Assembly (NCBI GenBank): GCA_900102065.1
Contig: FMVK01000011.1
Coordinates: forward strand, 48,837 to 112,836
Source of the DNA: Lachnospiraceae bacterium XPB1003
GTDB taxonomy: Bacteria; Bacillota; Clostridia; Lachnospirales; Lachnospiraceae
DNA length: 64,000 bases
Direction of reading: 5' to 3'
Positions within the stretch are counted from its first letter, which is position 1, and each line of letters opens with the position of its first letter. This document shows positions 7,247 through 15,334 of the stretch, in pieces. A program made the translations under genes and the position numbers. The notes under the pieces are model-generated. The model was not told the origin of the DNA. It saw nothing but the letters and a program-made list of their open reading frames with translations, and ran no database searches.

Positions 7247-8630
7247 ACCTGTACTTCTTCTCGGGATGCTCTTCGTAATATCTCAACTTGTCGGAATACA
7301 TCCTCTCATCCGCAGTGCGCAGCGCTTTGCGGATGTCTTCACCGCCACCTACAAAGCAATATCCGAAAGCAAAGTGGATGTCGGGACAGCGGCTGATCTC
7401 AGCTAAGCGGGCCTTGATATCATCTTCAGATAATCCATCTGCGATCATCATAAATTCATCACCGCCGGCACGATAGACTTCACAGTCGAAGAATACCTGG
7501 GTTAAAAGTGCGGAAGCCTTGCGGAGCAGCTTGTCTCCTGCATTGTGCCCCTGGTTGTCGTTGATCTGTTTTAAGCTGTTAAGATCTGCGAAGATCACGG
7601 CATAAGGGTCGGAGTGCTGCACCTTGCCGTCAACGATATCATTGATGGCATTGTTCATGGCATTGCGATTCTTACAGCCTGTAAGCATATCAACCATGCT
7701 CATATATTCGAGCTGCTTCATCAGTAAAAAGTTGGATATTTCCGACGAGATAAAATAAGTCGATAATTCCAGCACTTCCTTGATGCGGACTACCTCTTCG
7801 GTATTAAAATTCAGACTCCAAAGGTAGCCCAGCTTTTTATCTTTGTGCTTAAGCGGGAAGATCAATACGCTTTTGGCAGAATATTTACCCAGAAAAGAGA
7901 ACAGATCCGGATTGACGGATTCCAACCATTTCATATCATTCTCATCCTTGATGATCACGCAGGAGCTGCCGTGGATGGTCTCATCAAAACCGGCTGCCAG
8001 ATCATGGAGGCAGGCAGCATCGTAAATATCAGCAGAGGGCAGGGAAGCGCTCGGAGCCGATGCTCCGCAGAATTTGGTATATTCATCCGCATCAGAGTTA
8101 TAAAGTATGATGCCGCTGTGTTCGGCACCGCATTCCTGGCGGATAGTCTCAATGACTTCATCGAAGACCTGGACGTAGTTATCCTTGTTGGCACTGCCCA
8201 GCTTTATACTGATATCAAGAGCTCCGGTGGCGGTATTGGCCGAGAGACTGGCCTGTTGCTTTGAGTCGGGGACCGGTGATACGTCACAGGCATAGAGACA
8301 GAAGCCGGTACCCTCCTTGTCGGAATCCAGGGGGAGGAAGAACATATTAACCCACAGCCCCATAGGTGCTACATGAATGTAAGTATGGAGGGGCTCGCCC
8401 AGACAGGCGGATCTGTACAGGAAATCTTCGAAATTCTTATCCTGGGGCAAATAGTAGTAATAGGGAGAATCGGGGACATATGCCCGATGAAATACCGTTT
8501 CGGCATCGTCGGAAAGCGCCTTGTTGGCTGCGACTATACGGATGTTGTCGTAGCTGCCGTTCGCATGGTGGTCGACGGAGATAACGCAGGCTTTGCTTTT
8601 GTGGTCCATCACTAACTTCTCGTAGTCCAT
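7245..8630 (-). CDS. Diguanylate cyclase (GGDEF) with N-terminal sensory region
   Basis: A 461-residue soluble protein. The C-terminal GGDEF domain (about residues 305-455) starts at DMLTGCKNRNAMN, has the metal-binding FADLNSLKQINDNQGHNAGD segment and an intact active site AGGDEF (389-393). It should condense two GTP to c-di-GMP. The inhibitory I-site Arg is missing (VFFD in place of RxxD), so product feedback is probably absent. Residues 1-300 lack membrane segments and look like PAS-like and GAF-like sensory domains. Start 8630 has AAAGGGG about 8 nt upstream. It is divergent from the third ATPase gene. A second, membrane-bound cyclase is at 56.4 kb. Confidence 0.9.
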   Translation of the reverse strand: MDYEKLVMDHKSKACVISVDHHANGSYDNIRIVAANKALSDDAETVFHRAYVPDSPYYYYLPQDKNFEDFLYRSACLGEPLHTYIHVAPMGLWVNMFFLPLDSDKEGTGFCLYACDVSPVPDSKQQASLSANTATGALDISIKLGSANKDNYVQVFDEVIETIRQECGAEHSGIILYNSDADEYTKFCGASAPSASLPSADIYDAACLHDLAAGFDETIHGSSCVIIKDENDMKWLESVNPDLFSFLGKYSAKSVLIFPLKHKDKKLGYLWSLNFNTEEVVRIKEVLELSTYFISSEISNFLLMKQLEYMSMVDMLTGCKNRNAMNNAINDIVDGKVQHSDPYAVIFADLNSLKQINDNQGHNAGDKLLRKASALLTQVFFDCEVYRAGGDEFMMIADGLSEDDIKARLAEISRCPDIHFAFGYCFVGGGEDIRKALRTADERMYSDKLRYYEEHPEKKYR

Positions 8631-8776
8631 AATGATCCCCTTTCGGTTTGCTGATCGTCACCAAAGATATCGCTTGCGGATAGCTGTCCTGATATTAATT
8701 ATGTTCCTGTTGGCGGGATTTGTCCATATTTTATGTTTTAGTAGACAAGAGAGGCGGGTTATCAGATTGAAGGAAT

Positions 8777-8850
8777 GACGAAAAAATGGTTAAATAGCAC
8801 ATTTTTTCCGACGAAAAAATGTTGAGACAACTGCATTTTTCTGATATTAT
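8777..8850 (+). promoter_or_regulatory. 33-bp-spaced repeat and promoter of ATPase gene 3
   Basis: GACGAAAAAATG occurs at 8777-8788 and 8810-8821, 33 bp apart, with a near inverted copy ATTTTTTCC between them. The second copy abuts TTGAGA (8822-8827); 17 bp later is TATTAT (8845-8850). The spacing is about three helical turns. Confidence 0.55.
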
Positions 8851-8893
8851 TAAAGGGCAACAAAATATAAGTAAACTAAGGTCAGGTGTAATA

Positions 8894-10183
8894 ATGAAAC
8901 GACTTCTGTTGGAGAAACTTGTAGAGTGGAAAGAAAAAAAACATCGAAAGCCATTAATCCTTTGGGGTGCTAGACAGGTTGGAAAAACCTGGCTTATGAA
9001 GGAATTTGGCTCCTCGTATTTTAGTAATTCTGTCTACATATCTTTTTACAATAATTCTCGTCTGAGTTCAATTTTCAAAGAAGACGCAGATGTAAAAAAA
9101 ATCATAAATTTCATTGAAGTGAATCGGCATGTGACAATAACACCGGGAGAGACTCTTTTGATTTTTGATGAAATTCAAGAGTCTCCCGAAGTAGTAGAAT
9201 CTCTTAAATATTTTTGTGAGGATGCGCCGGAATATCACATTGTAGCTGCTGGGTCATTGCTGGGAGTTTCCATTCATGAAGGGTGTTCGTTCCCTGTTGG
9301 GAAAGTTGATGAACTTCGTCTTTTCCCTATGAATTTTCGAGAATTCTTGTTGGCAATGGGTGAGGATAGGCTTTTTGAATATGTATCCAATTCTGATTAT
9401 GAAAAAGTAAATGAGTTTTCAAGTTTATACAGAGATCTATTTAAGAAATATGTTTGTACAGGTGGAATGCCTGAGGTTGTCAGTAGATTCATAGAAAATT
9501 ACGATTTAAATGAGGCAAGAGAGTTACAACTGTCCATTTTGAGCCAATTTGAGGGTGATTTTGGAAAACATGTGTCAGCGAATGAATTGCCACGAATTCG
9601 TATGACTTGGCAATCTCTTCCAATGCAGTTAGCTAAAGAGAATAAAAAGTTCTTCTTTGGACAAGTAAAAGAAGGGGCAAGACAGAAAGATTTTGAAAAA
9701 GCTATACAGTGGCTTGTTGATGCCGGACTGGTCTACAAGGTTAACAAGGTGAAAAAGCCGGCGATGCCATTAAAATCTTATATTGATTTTTCTTCATACA
9801 AGCTATTCTTGATAGATGTTGGCTTGCTTGGGGCTATGAGTGAATTAGATATAGAGAGTGTAATTCAAGGAAATGATATCTTTGTTGAATTTAAAGGAGC
9901 TTTAATTGAACAATACGTACTCGAACAGTTAGTATCTGATACAAAATATACACCTTATTATTATTCTGGAGAGAAATCAACTTATGAAACGGATTTCCTT
10001 ATACAAAAGAGTAAAGATGTGGTTCCTATAGAAGTAAAAGCAGAAACAAATCTAAAATCGAAATCGTTACGTGTGTATCACGATAAGTTTTCACCGGAAT
10101 TGGCTTTGAGGATTTCTTCATCGGATTATATAGATCAAGGCTGGATGAAAAATATTCCTTTATGGTGCGTGGTAACAATATGA
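8894..10183 (+). CDS. ATP-binding protein, AAA_14 + DUF4143 family (copy 3)
   Basis: A 429-residue DUF4143 ATPase. Walker A GARQVGKTWLM (Lys31), Walker B LLIFDEIQESPE (Asp92-Glu93), then the conserved AAGSLLGVSIHEGCSFPVGK and LRLFPMNFREFL segments. The C-terminal part has YETDFLIQKSKDVVPIEVKA, a PD-(D/E)XK-like core. It is of the same subgroup as copy 4 (54235-55584) and more distant from copies 1 and 2. The frame continues upstream to 8819, but that would put the promoter inside the gene; ATG 8894 follows a weak AGGTCAGGTG. It is monocistronic, with a strong terminator. Function unknown. Confidence 0.85.
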   Translation: MKRLLLEKLVEWKEKKHRKPLILWGARQVGKTWLMKEFGSSYFSNSVYISFYNNSRLSSIFKEDADVKKIINFIEVNRHVTITPGETLLIFDEIQESPEVVESLKYFCEDAPEYHIVAAGSLLGVSIHEGCSFPVGKVDELRLFPMNFREFLLAMGEDRLFEYVSNSDYEKVNEFSSLYRDLFKKYVCTGGMPEVVSRFIENYDLNEARELQLSILSQFEGDFGKHVSANELPRIRMTWQSLPMQLAKENKKFFFGQVKEGARQKDFEKAIQWLVDAGLVYKVNKVKKPAMPLKSYIDFSSYKLFLIDVGLLGAMSELDIESVIQGNDIFVEFKGALIEQYVLEQLVSDTKYTPYYYSGEKSTYETDFLIQKSKDVVPIEVKAETNLKSKSLRVYHDKFSPELALRISSSDYIDQGWMKNIPLWCVVTI

Positions 10184-10204
10184 TGAAACCGGGATTCACG
10201 ACTT

Positions 10205-10247
10205 AAAAAGAGGGATGTGCATAATTTTGCGCATCCCTCTTTTTATT
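10205..10247 (+). terminator. Strong terminator, member of a repeated hairpin set
   Basis: AAAAAGAGGGATGTGC (10205-10220), loop ATAATTTT, then GCGCATCCCTCTTTTT (10229-10244). A closely related hairpin core recurs at 14603 and 19846. Confidence 0.9.
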
Positions 10248-10312
10248 ATATGAGTACAGAAACAAAAGTGAAGAACCTGATGACTTAATTAATCAAGAAA
10301 AGGAGAACGGTT

Positions 10313-10801
10313 ATGGCACAGATAGATGTTGAACATGCAGTATCGTTTACGGGGCACAGACCGGAACGTCTGGATATAGATGAGGAAAAAGTACTGGAAT
10401 GGCTTGAAGAACAGATCCGGACATCCATAGCCGAGGGATATACGGACTTTATCTCAGGTATGCAGAGAGGTGTAGATCTTTGGGCTGCAGAGATCGTGCT
10501 CAGGATCAGAGAAGAGATGAAAGACAAAGAGATCAGGCTCTTCTCGGCGGTAGCATTTAGCGGTATGGAGAAACTGTGGGAGGAAGACTGGCAAAAAAGA
10601 TATCATGCCATTCTTAATGCTGCTGACGGGATAACTTATGTAAGTGACAGACCGGGAAAAGTTGCATTCTTTAAACGTAATGAATGGATGGTGGATCATT
10701 CCGGGAGAGTGATCGCGGTTTATACCGGATCGACCGGTGGAACAAAGGCAACGGTTCAATATGCAAAGCGACAGGATAAAGAAATTATTATGATCAAATA
10801 A
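10313..10801 (+). CDS. SLOG-superfamily protein (DUF1273/YpsA-like)
   Basis: A 162-residue protein with a Rossmann-like SLOG fold: N-terminal SFTGHRPERL (glycine-containing nucleotide-binding loop), SGMQRGVDLWAAE after the second strand, and near the C-terminus VIAVYTGSTGGTKATVQYA. SLOG proteins bind or cleave nucleotides or their derivatives, and several act as sensors or effectors in phage defence; the exact ligand cannot be read here. A good ribosome binding site (AAAAGGAG) precedes ATG 10313. The stop is 17 nt before the FtsH-like gene, so the two are almost certainly co-transcribed. Family assignment is good, role is inference. Confidence 0.8.
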   Translation: MAQIDVEHAVSFTGHRPERLDIDEEKVLEWLEEQIRTSIAEGYTDFISGMQRGVDLWAAEIVLRIREEMKDKEIRLFSAVAFSGMEKLWEEDWQKRYHAILNAADGITYVSDRPGKVAFFKRNEWMVDHSGRVIAVYTGSTGGTKATVQYAKRQDKEIIMIK

Positions 10802-10818
10802 GAAAGGTGGAAGAGAGT

Positions 10819-12090
10819 ATGAGTAGATTTGATAAGGTTATCGGTTATGCGGCAATAAAAGAGCAAATGAACATGGCATTAGATGCAATGTATGAGCCTG
10901 AGAAATATAAGAAATTAGGCGTAACAGTACCGAAAGGTATTCTGCTTAATGGAGTACCAGGCGTGGGAAAAACTCTGTTTGCTAGTGAGTTTGTAGCAGC
11001 AAGCGGAAGAAAGGCCTTTACGATCAGAAAGAATAAGCCTGACGGAGATTTCGTGGACTGTATTCGTGAAACATTCGACGAGGCCGCAAAAAACACGCCT
11101 TCCATCGTTTTTCTTGATGATATGGATAAATTTGCGAATGAAGATCAAGTCCATTGTAATGCAGAGGAATATGTTACGATTCAGGCGTGTATTGATGATG
11201 TGAAGGGCAAAGATGTTTTTGTGATCGCTACTACTAATGATATGCAGCGTCTGCCTGCTTCTCTTACAAGAAGTGGTCGTTTTGACTGGGTTTTTAGGTT
11301 GTGTGTCCCTGACGCAGAGGATTCTGAAAAGATCTTTTCGTTTTATCTGAAAGACAAAAATGTAGATGATAGTATTGATGCTGCGGAGCTAGCCAGGTTT
11401 GCAAGAGGTTATTCATGTGCAAGCCTCGAAAAGGTTGTTAATGATGCAGGTCTTCATGCGGGATATGCAGGACGGGAACTGATCAGTCAGGAAGATCTTA
11501 TTCAGTCGTGTCTCAGAACATTTTATGGAATGAAAACTGATGAAAAAGCATTTCCTGATGCAACTATAAGGCGGATTGCTATACATGAGGCCGGCCATGT
11601 AGTGATTTCTGAAATCCTTTCTCCGGAGTCCGTTGATTTTGCGTCTATCTGTTGCCATAAGAGGACAGATTCAGGCGGTTTGACTTCGTACAGACCGAAT
11701 GATGAAGATGATGATACGTTTGAAGGCACGGAAAAGCAGATTATGGCAGCATTAGGCGGGAAGGCTGCCACTGAGATAGTCCTGGGAGAAACTGATATGG
11801 GAACTAATCGGGATATGCGTACCGTATTTGAACTGGTTCGGGACTTAATAGATGCGCATACTTCCTATGATTTCGGTTCATGGTGTCATGGGGATGAAAC
11901 TGCGCAGTCTGTATATGAAAGTTTAGATAGAACAACGGCAATTGAGGTGTCCCGTTACTATAAAAAGGTGAAGCAGCTTCTGATCAATAACAGGTATTTC
12001 CTTGATGCTGTTATTGAAAAACTATATGAGAAGAAAACTATTTCTTATAAGGATCTGAAAGCATTATCCGTAACTCGCAGGATTGCATGA
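10819..12090 (+). CDS. Soluble FtsH-like AAA+ ATPase with M41 zinc protease domain
   Basis: A 423-residue protein. The AAA+ module (about 1-230) has Walker A GVPGVGKT (Lys51), Walker B SIVFLDDMDKF, sensor ATTND and the SRH/arginine-finger region LTRSGRFDWVF. The peptidase domain follows with the zinc motif HEAGH (256-260) and a distal TDMGTNRDM that matches the position of the third, acidic zinc ligand. Genuine FtsH is ~600 residues with two N-terminal membrane helices and a longer protease part; here there is no membrane segment, so this is a cytosolic relative. GTG 10807 is possible, but AAGGTGG at 10804-10810 places ATG 10819 correctly. Its partner is the SLOG gene; a ligand-triggered protease is my inference. 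Confidence 0.8.
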   Translation: MSRFDKVIGYAAIKEQMNMALDAMYEPEKYKKLGVTVPKGILLNGVPGVGKTLFASEFVAASGRKAFTIRKNKPDGDFVDCIRETFDEAAKNTPSIVFLDDMDKFANEDQVHCNAEEYVTIQACIDDVKGKDVFVIATTNDMQRLPASLTRSGRFDWVFRLCVPDAEDSEKIFSFYLKDKNVDDSIDAAELARFARGYSCASLEKVVNDAGLHAGYAGRELISQEDLIQSCLRTFYGMKTDEKAFPDATIRRIAIHEAGHVVISEILSPESVDFASICCHKRTDSGGLTSYRPNDEDDDTFEGTEKQIMAALGGKAATEIVLGETDMGTNRDMRTVFELVRDLIDAHTSYDFGSWCHGDETAQSVYESLDRTTAIEVSRYYKKVKQLLINNRYFLDAVIEKLYEKKTISYKDLKALSVTRRIA

Positions 12091-12256
12091 GAACTTGACA
12101 ATTGCAATACTCTATAATCTGATGCTGATGACATTAAATCAGGCTGAAAACATTCTATTTTAGAGTTATGATTAAAGTGTAGCCGACGCTGTATCCGGAG
12201 GAAATTCATCACGGTGGAGAAGCATGCCGATAAGGGGGCGAAAGGGGGAAATCTAA

Positions 12257-13321
12257 TTGGGTAAACAGGCAAAGAAATTAAGTCTTTTTAACACGTTAGA
12301 TATATTAAAAAAATATTCGGATGAAGAGCATCGATTGTCACAGGCGGAAATTGTGGATCTGCTGAAGCGGGACTACGAGATGGAAGTTGATCGACGTACC
12401 GTTAAAGGCAATATAATGGATCTGACAGAACTTGGGTATGTGATCGAATCACAGGAAACGACAAGGACGATCCGAAATGAAAAGACCGGAGTGGCAGAAA
12501 AAAGCACGATCATGACCAAATTTTATCTTGTGAGAGATTTTTCAAAGCCGGAACTGAGATTGCTCATCGATTCACTCCTGTTTTCAAAACATCTGCCATA
12601 CAGTCAGTGTAAAGAGCTCGTTATAAAACTTGAATCGCTCTCGAATAAGTACTTCCGCGCCAACATGAATTATATCTGCACGATGCCTGAGGATAAGACA
12701 AATAACCAGCAGATTTTTTTCAATATAGAGGTTCTCGATGAAGCAATAGGTAAACAAAAGAAGGTGTCGTTTAAGTACCTTGAGTATGGTACTGATAAGA
12801 AGCAGCATCCAAAGCTTGATAAAGAAGGCGAGGAACGTGTATATGTCGTCAGTCCATATCAGATGGTAGCCAAAGAAGGAAAATATTACCTGATCTGTAA
12901 TTATGATAAATATGACGATGTATCTAACTATAGGATCGATCGGATCACAGAAATTGAGATCATAGATGAAAAGGCAAAACCCTTTGAAAAATTAAAGTGG
13001 TCTAAAGGCCAAAGACTTAATCTTGCTGACTATATGAAGAAGCACGTATACATGTATTCAAGCGAAGATTCGACCGTTAGCTTTCGCATAGTTAAGCCTA
13101 TGATAAGTGACATCATAGATATGTTCGGCAAAGAAGTACGATTCTATGATGAAACAGAAGACACTGTTTGTGTTCGGGCAAAAGTAAATGAAGCAGCCAT
13201 GGTTCAGTTTGCTCAGAGCTATGCACCGGATGTTGAAATATTGGAACCTTTATCACTGCGAGAGGAAGTTAAGGAAAGACTGAAAAAGGGATACAAGATT
13301 TATGAGAAAAAAGGTGGCTGA
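12257..13321 (+). CDS. WYL-domain transcriptional regulator
   Basis: A 354-residue protein with an N-terminal winged helix (about 8-70: LSQAEIVDLLKRDYEMEVDRRTVKGNIMDLTELGY) and a central WYL domain (about 160-245) ending in KEGKYYLICNYDKYDDVSNYRIDRITEI, plus the WCX C-terminal extension. WYL regulators bind nucleic-acid-like ligands and often control defence genes (BrxR and CapW are examples). TTG 12257 follows AAAGGGGGAAA and is accepted because no better start is nearby. The receiver gene follows after 6 nt. The 3' end of this gene reappears, degenerate, at 13626-13808. Confidence 0.85.
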   Translation: MGKQAKKLSLFNTLDILKKYSDEEHRLSQAEIVDLLKRDYEMEVDRRTVKGNIMDLTELGYVIESQETTRTIRNEKTGVAEKSTIMTKFYLVRDFSKPELRLLIDSLLFSKHLPYSQCKELVIKLESLSNKYFRANMNYICTMPEDKTNNQQIFFNIEVLDEAIGKQKKVSFKYLEYGTDKKQHPKLDKEGEERVYVVSPYQMVAKEGKYYLICNYDKYDDVSNYRIDRITEIEIIDEKAKPFEKLKWSKGQRLNLADYMKKHVYMYSSEDSTVSFRIVKPMISDIIDMFGKEVRFYDETEDTVCVRAKVNEAAMVQFAQSYAPDVEILEPLSLREEVKERLKKGYKIYEKKGG

Positions 13322-13327
13322 AGATAG

Positions 13328-13615
13328 ATGAAAATCTGGTTAGATGATCTAAGGCCGGCACCGGAAGGGTATATGTGGGCAAGATCGGTTAATCAAGCCA
13401 TAGCAATGATCGAGAAGGCGGAAGAAAAAAAGCAACCGGTTGAACTACTGGATCTGGATCATGACCTGGGAGAATATTTTCTGGATGGTGGAGATGCTAT
13501 CAAGCTCCTTGACTGGTTAGCTGAAAGAGAGACTTTTTATCCGGTAAAAATCCATACCGATAATCCGGTAGGACGGCAAAATATGGTGAGAATGATAAAC
13601 AGATATTGGCCTTGA
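13328..13615 (+). CDS. Cyclic-phosphate processing receiver-domain protein
   Basis: A 95-residue single-domain protein. WLDDLRPAPEGY at residues 4-15, LLDLDHDLGEYFLDGGDAI in the middle and KIHTDNPVGRQNM near the end match the stand-alone receiver-like domain called the cyclic-phosphate processing receiver, a response-regulator fold thought to work on cyclic phosphates in RNA repair or signalling. Acidic residues of the phosphoacceptor pocket (DD near the N-terminus, D-x-D-H-D) are present. It sits between the WYL gene and a decayed second WYL 3' end, as if inserted. Confidence 0.75.
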   Translation: MKIWLDDLRPAPEGYMWARSVNQAIAMIEKAEEKKQPVELLDLDHDLGEYFLDGGDAIKLLDWLAERETFYPVKIHTDNPVGRQNMVRMINRYWP

Positions 13616-13625
13616 GATTAAAGGC

Positions 13626-13808
13626 TTGGAAGGGGGGCGATTCTATGATGAAACTGAAGATGCCGTTAGAGTAAAGGACAAAGAAAATGAAGTGGCTATG
13701 GTTAGGCTTGTAAAGAGCAATGCAACGGATATTGAGATACCGGGAGTGTGTGAACTGCGCAAGCTGGTGAGGAAAGAACTGAAAAGGAGGTACAGAGAAT
13801 ATGAATAA
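13626..13808 (+). pseudogene. Decayed duplicate of the WYL regulator C-terminus
   Basis: The 60 codons read GGRFYDETEDAVRVKDKENE followed by VAMVRLVKSNATDIEI and end in LRKLVRKELKRRYREYE. They align with the last ~60 residues of the WYL gene (VRFYDETEDTVCVRAKVNEA, ending in KERLKKGYKIYE). No helix-turn-helix or WYL core is present. The purine-rich end provides the ribosome binding site for the following gene. It is a remnant, more diverged than the ppdK repeat. Confidence 0.75.
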
Positions 13809-14574
13809 AATTGATGCCGAAAGCTTTAAAAATAGGTATAAACAATTCTATTTTTATGATCCGGGAAATCCTATTTCCGACGAAGATTTTGATAGGGCAG
13901 GGGTACCGAAGGATCTTAATAGAACAAATCCAGAACTAGAAAAAAACATTACGGATAAAATAAGTAACGGTAAATTTGATGCTGAATCTTTCGCATGGAA
14001 GGCTGGAAGGGCTGAACATTTTGATTACAGTAAACCGTTATCAAATGGAAATGGATACTCAATAAAATATAATAAAGAAGGAGAAGCATTAACGGGAAAT
14101 AAATTTCAACAATATGTGGAAAATCATCAGATAAAAGTTGAAAAATACGATTTTTCGAAAGAAGAAGATAGAAAAAAACTGTTTCAGGAAATAAAAAAAG
14201 AGTATACCTTATTCAACTATGGAACTGTTTACATTATTAACCAAATGTTTTTTTTGTCAAAGGGGGCTGTTCCTATATATGATCGATTCGCACATATTGC
14301 AGTGAAAGCACTTATGATGGACAAATCGCCACTTGAAGTATTTGTTCCATATGCTCCACTGAAGAATGATCATCCGAAAGGAAAGGAACCGATAAAAAAA
14401 GATTATTACTTGGCGGTAAATATTCTTGAGGAATATATGTGGCTTTTGAAAGAGGTTTTTCCGGATGAAATACATAAGAACGGTGATGTTATGTACATTC
14501 CGCGTGAATTAGATCAGGCATTGTGGGTTTACGGCCATGCAACAGAAAAGTGGACTTTGGAAGATAGTAAATAA
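13801..14574 (+). CDS. Unrecognised protein, possibly OGG/HhH-glycosylase-fold-like
   Basis: A 257-residue soluble protein with a strong ribosome binding site (AAAAGGAGG, 13784-13792). The C-terminal half, TVYIINQMFFLSKGAVPIYD with RFAHIAVKAL and the final PRELDQALWVYGH, has the feel of the 8-oxoguanine-glycosylase-fold proteins found beside defence genes (a YDRF-like motif and an R-x-L-D-x-A-L-W motif near the end). I cannot see a clear helix-hairpin-helix with a catalytic Lys/Asp pair, so the assignment is tentative. It overlaps the WYL remnant by 8 nt and ends before a terminator at 14603. It may belong to the WYL/receiver operon. Confidence 0.65.
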   Translation: MNKIDAESFKNRYKQFYFYDPGNPISDEDFDRAGVPKDLNRTNPELEKNITDKISNGKFDAESFAWKAGRAEHFDYSKPLSNGNGYSIKYNKEGEALTGNKFQQYVENHQIKVEKYDFSKEEDRKKLFQEIKKEYTLFNYGTVYIINQMFFLSKGAVPIYDRFAHIAVKALMMDKSPLEVFVPYAPLKNDHPKGKEPIKKDYYLAVNILEEYMWLLKEVFPDEIHKNGDVMYIPRELDQALWVYGHATEKWTLEDSK

Positions 14575-14602
14575 TCTCAAAAAGGTATGGAACTGATAAA
14601 TA

Positions 14603-14637
14603 GGGATGTGCACAAAAATGCACATCCCTTATTTTAT
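14603..14637 (+). terminator. Terminator, second member of the repeated hairpin set
   Basis: GGGATGTGCA (14603-14612) pairs perfectly with TGCACATCCC (14619-14628), loop CAAAAA, then TTATTTTATA. Same core as 10205 and 19846. Confidence 0.8.
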
Positions 14638-14672
14638 ACTTGCATCAAAAGAAAAGGAAAGGAGCAAGTGCT

Positions 14673-15305
14673 ATGGAAGTTGTTAAATTCGTTCGATATG
14701 AAACAAACGGCGGTGAGATAAATCTATATTTTAAGATCTGTGACAGATTAGCAGATTTCGTGCGCAAGAATACAAATTACCGCGAGAAGGCATTGAACTT
14801 ATATCTGGATAGAGAGAATCTTTTTTGCTATACGATTAGTTTCACTGATAATTTTGAAGATATTAAGCAAGCCATAATTGAGACTATCGAGAGAATAAGC
14901 AATGAAGGTGATGAAGGTCGTTTCTATAATCATCTGGTGACGGATGAAGGTCATCATAGATCGCCCAGTGAAATCCATGCCCTCATGCGTACGGAATATG
15001 GCCTTGCTGGTATAAACGAGGAACGAAATGATTATACCGATAGAAATGAGCTTGATTTAGAGTGGTGGACCGCTCATTTCTTCATTTCGTTTGAACGATT
15101 GCTTTTTGATAAACCAGACGAGATTGTTGGTAGCGACAATGCGGGCGGAATTATCCATACGGCAGCATCTGCGTCTGAGGTTTCAGTATTACTCGATATG
15201 CTTAAATCCATTGATTCCATCATTGTTGTTGATGATGTCAGGAAATATGGACCGAAAGATATAAGGAGGCTCCGTGAAGAAATTGATGATGTAACGGAGG
15301 ATTAG
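14673..15305 (+). CDS. Hypothetical protein
   Basis: A 210-residue soluble acidic protein I do not recognise. No Walker, zinc-binding or membrane motif is visible; it has mixed alpha/beta composition with LEWWTAHFFISFERLLFDKP and ends in an acidic helix. ATG 14673 has AGGAG nine nt upstream, better than 14640. It is the first gene of a run of seven closely spaced plus-strand genes (14.7-19.8 kb), delimited by related terminators at both ends, which suggests one operon. Confidence 0.7.
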   Translation: MEVVKFVRYETNGGEINLYFKICDRLADFVRKNTNYREKALNLYLDRENLFCYTISFTDNFEDIKQAIIETIERISNEGDEGRFYNHLVTDEGHHRSPSEIHALMRTEYGLAGINEERNDYTDRNELDLEWWTAHFFISFERLLFDKPDEIVGSDNAGGIIHTAASASEVSVLLDMLKSIDSIIVVDDVRKYGPKDIRRLREEIDDVTED

Positions 15306-15334
15306 CTGAGAGACTATAGGAAACTGGAGGGTTT

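Noticed and set aside
7845..8264. Plus-strand frame within the soluble diguanylate cyclase gene
   Set aside because: Antisense to the conserved N-terminal sensory region of a clear GGDEF protein; no ribosome binding site.
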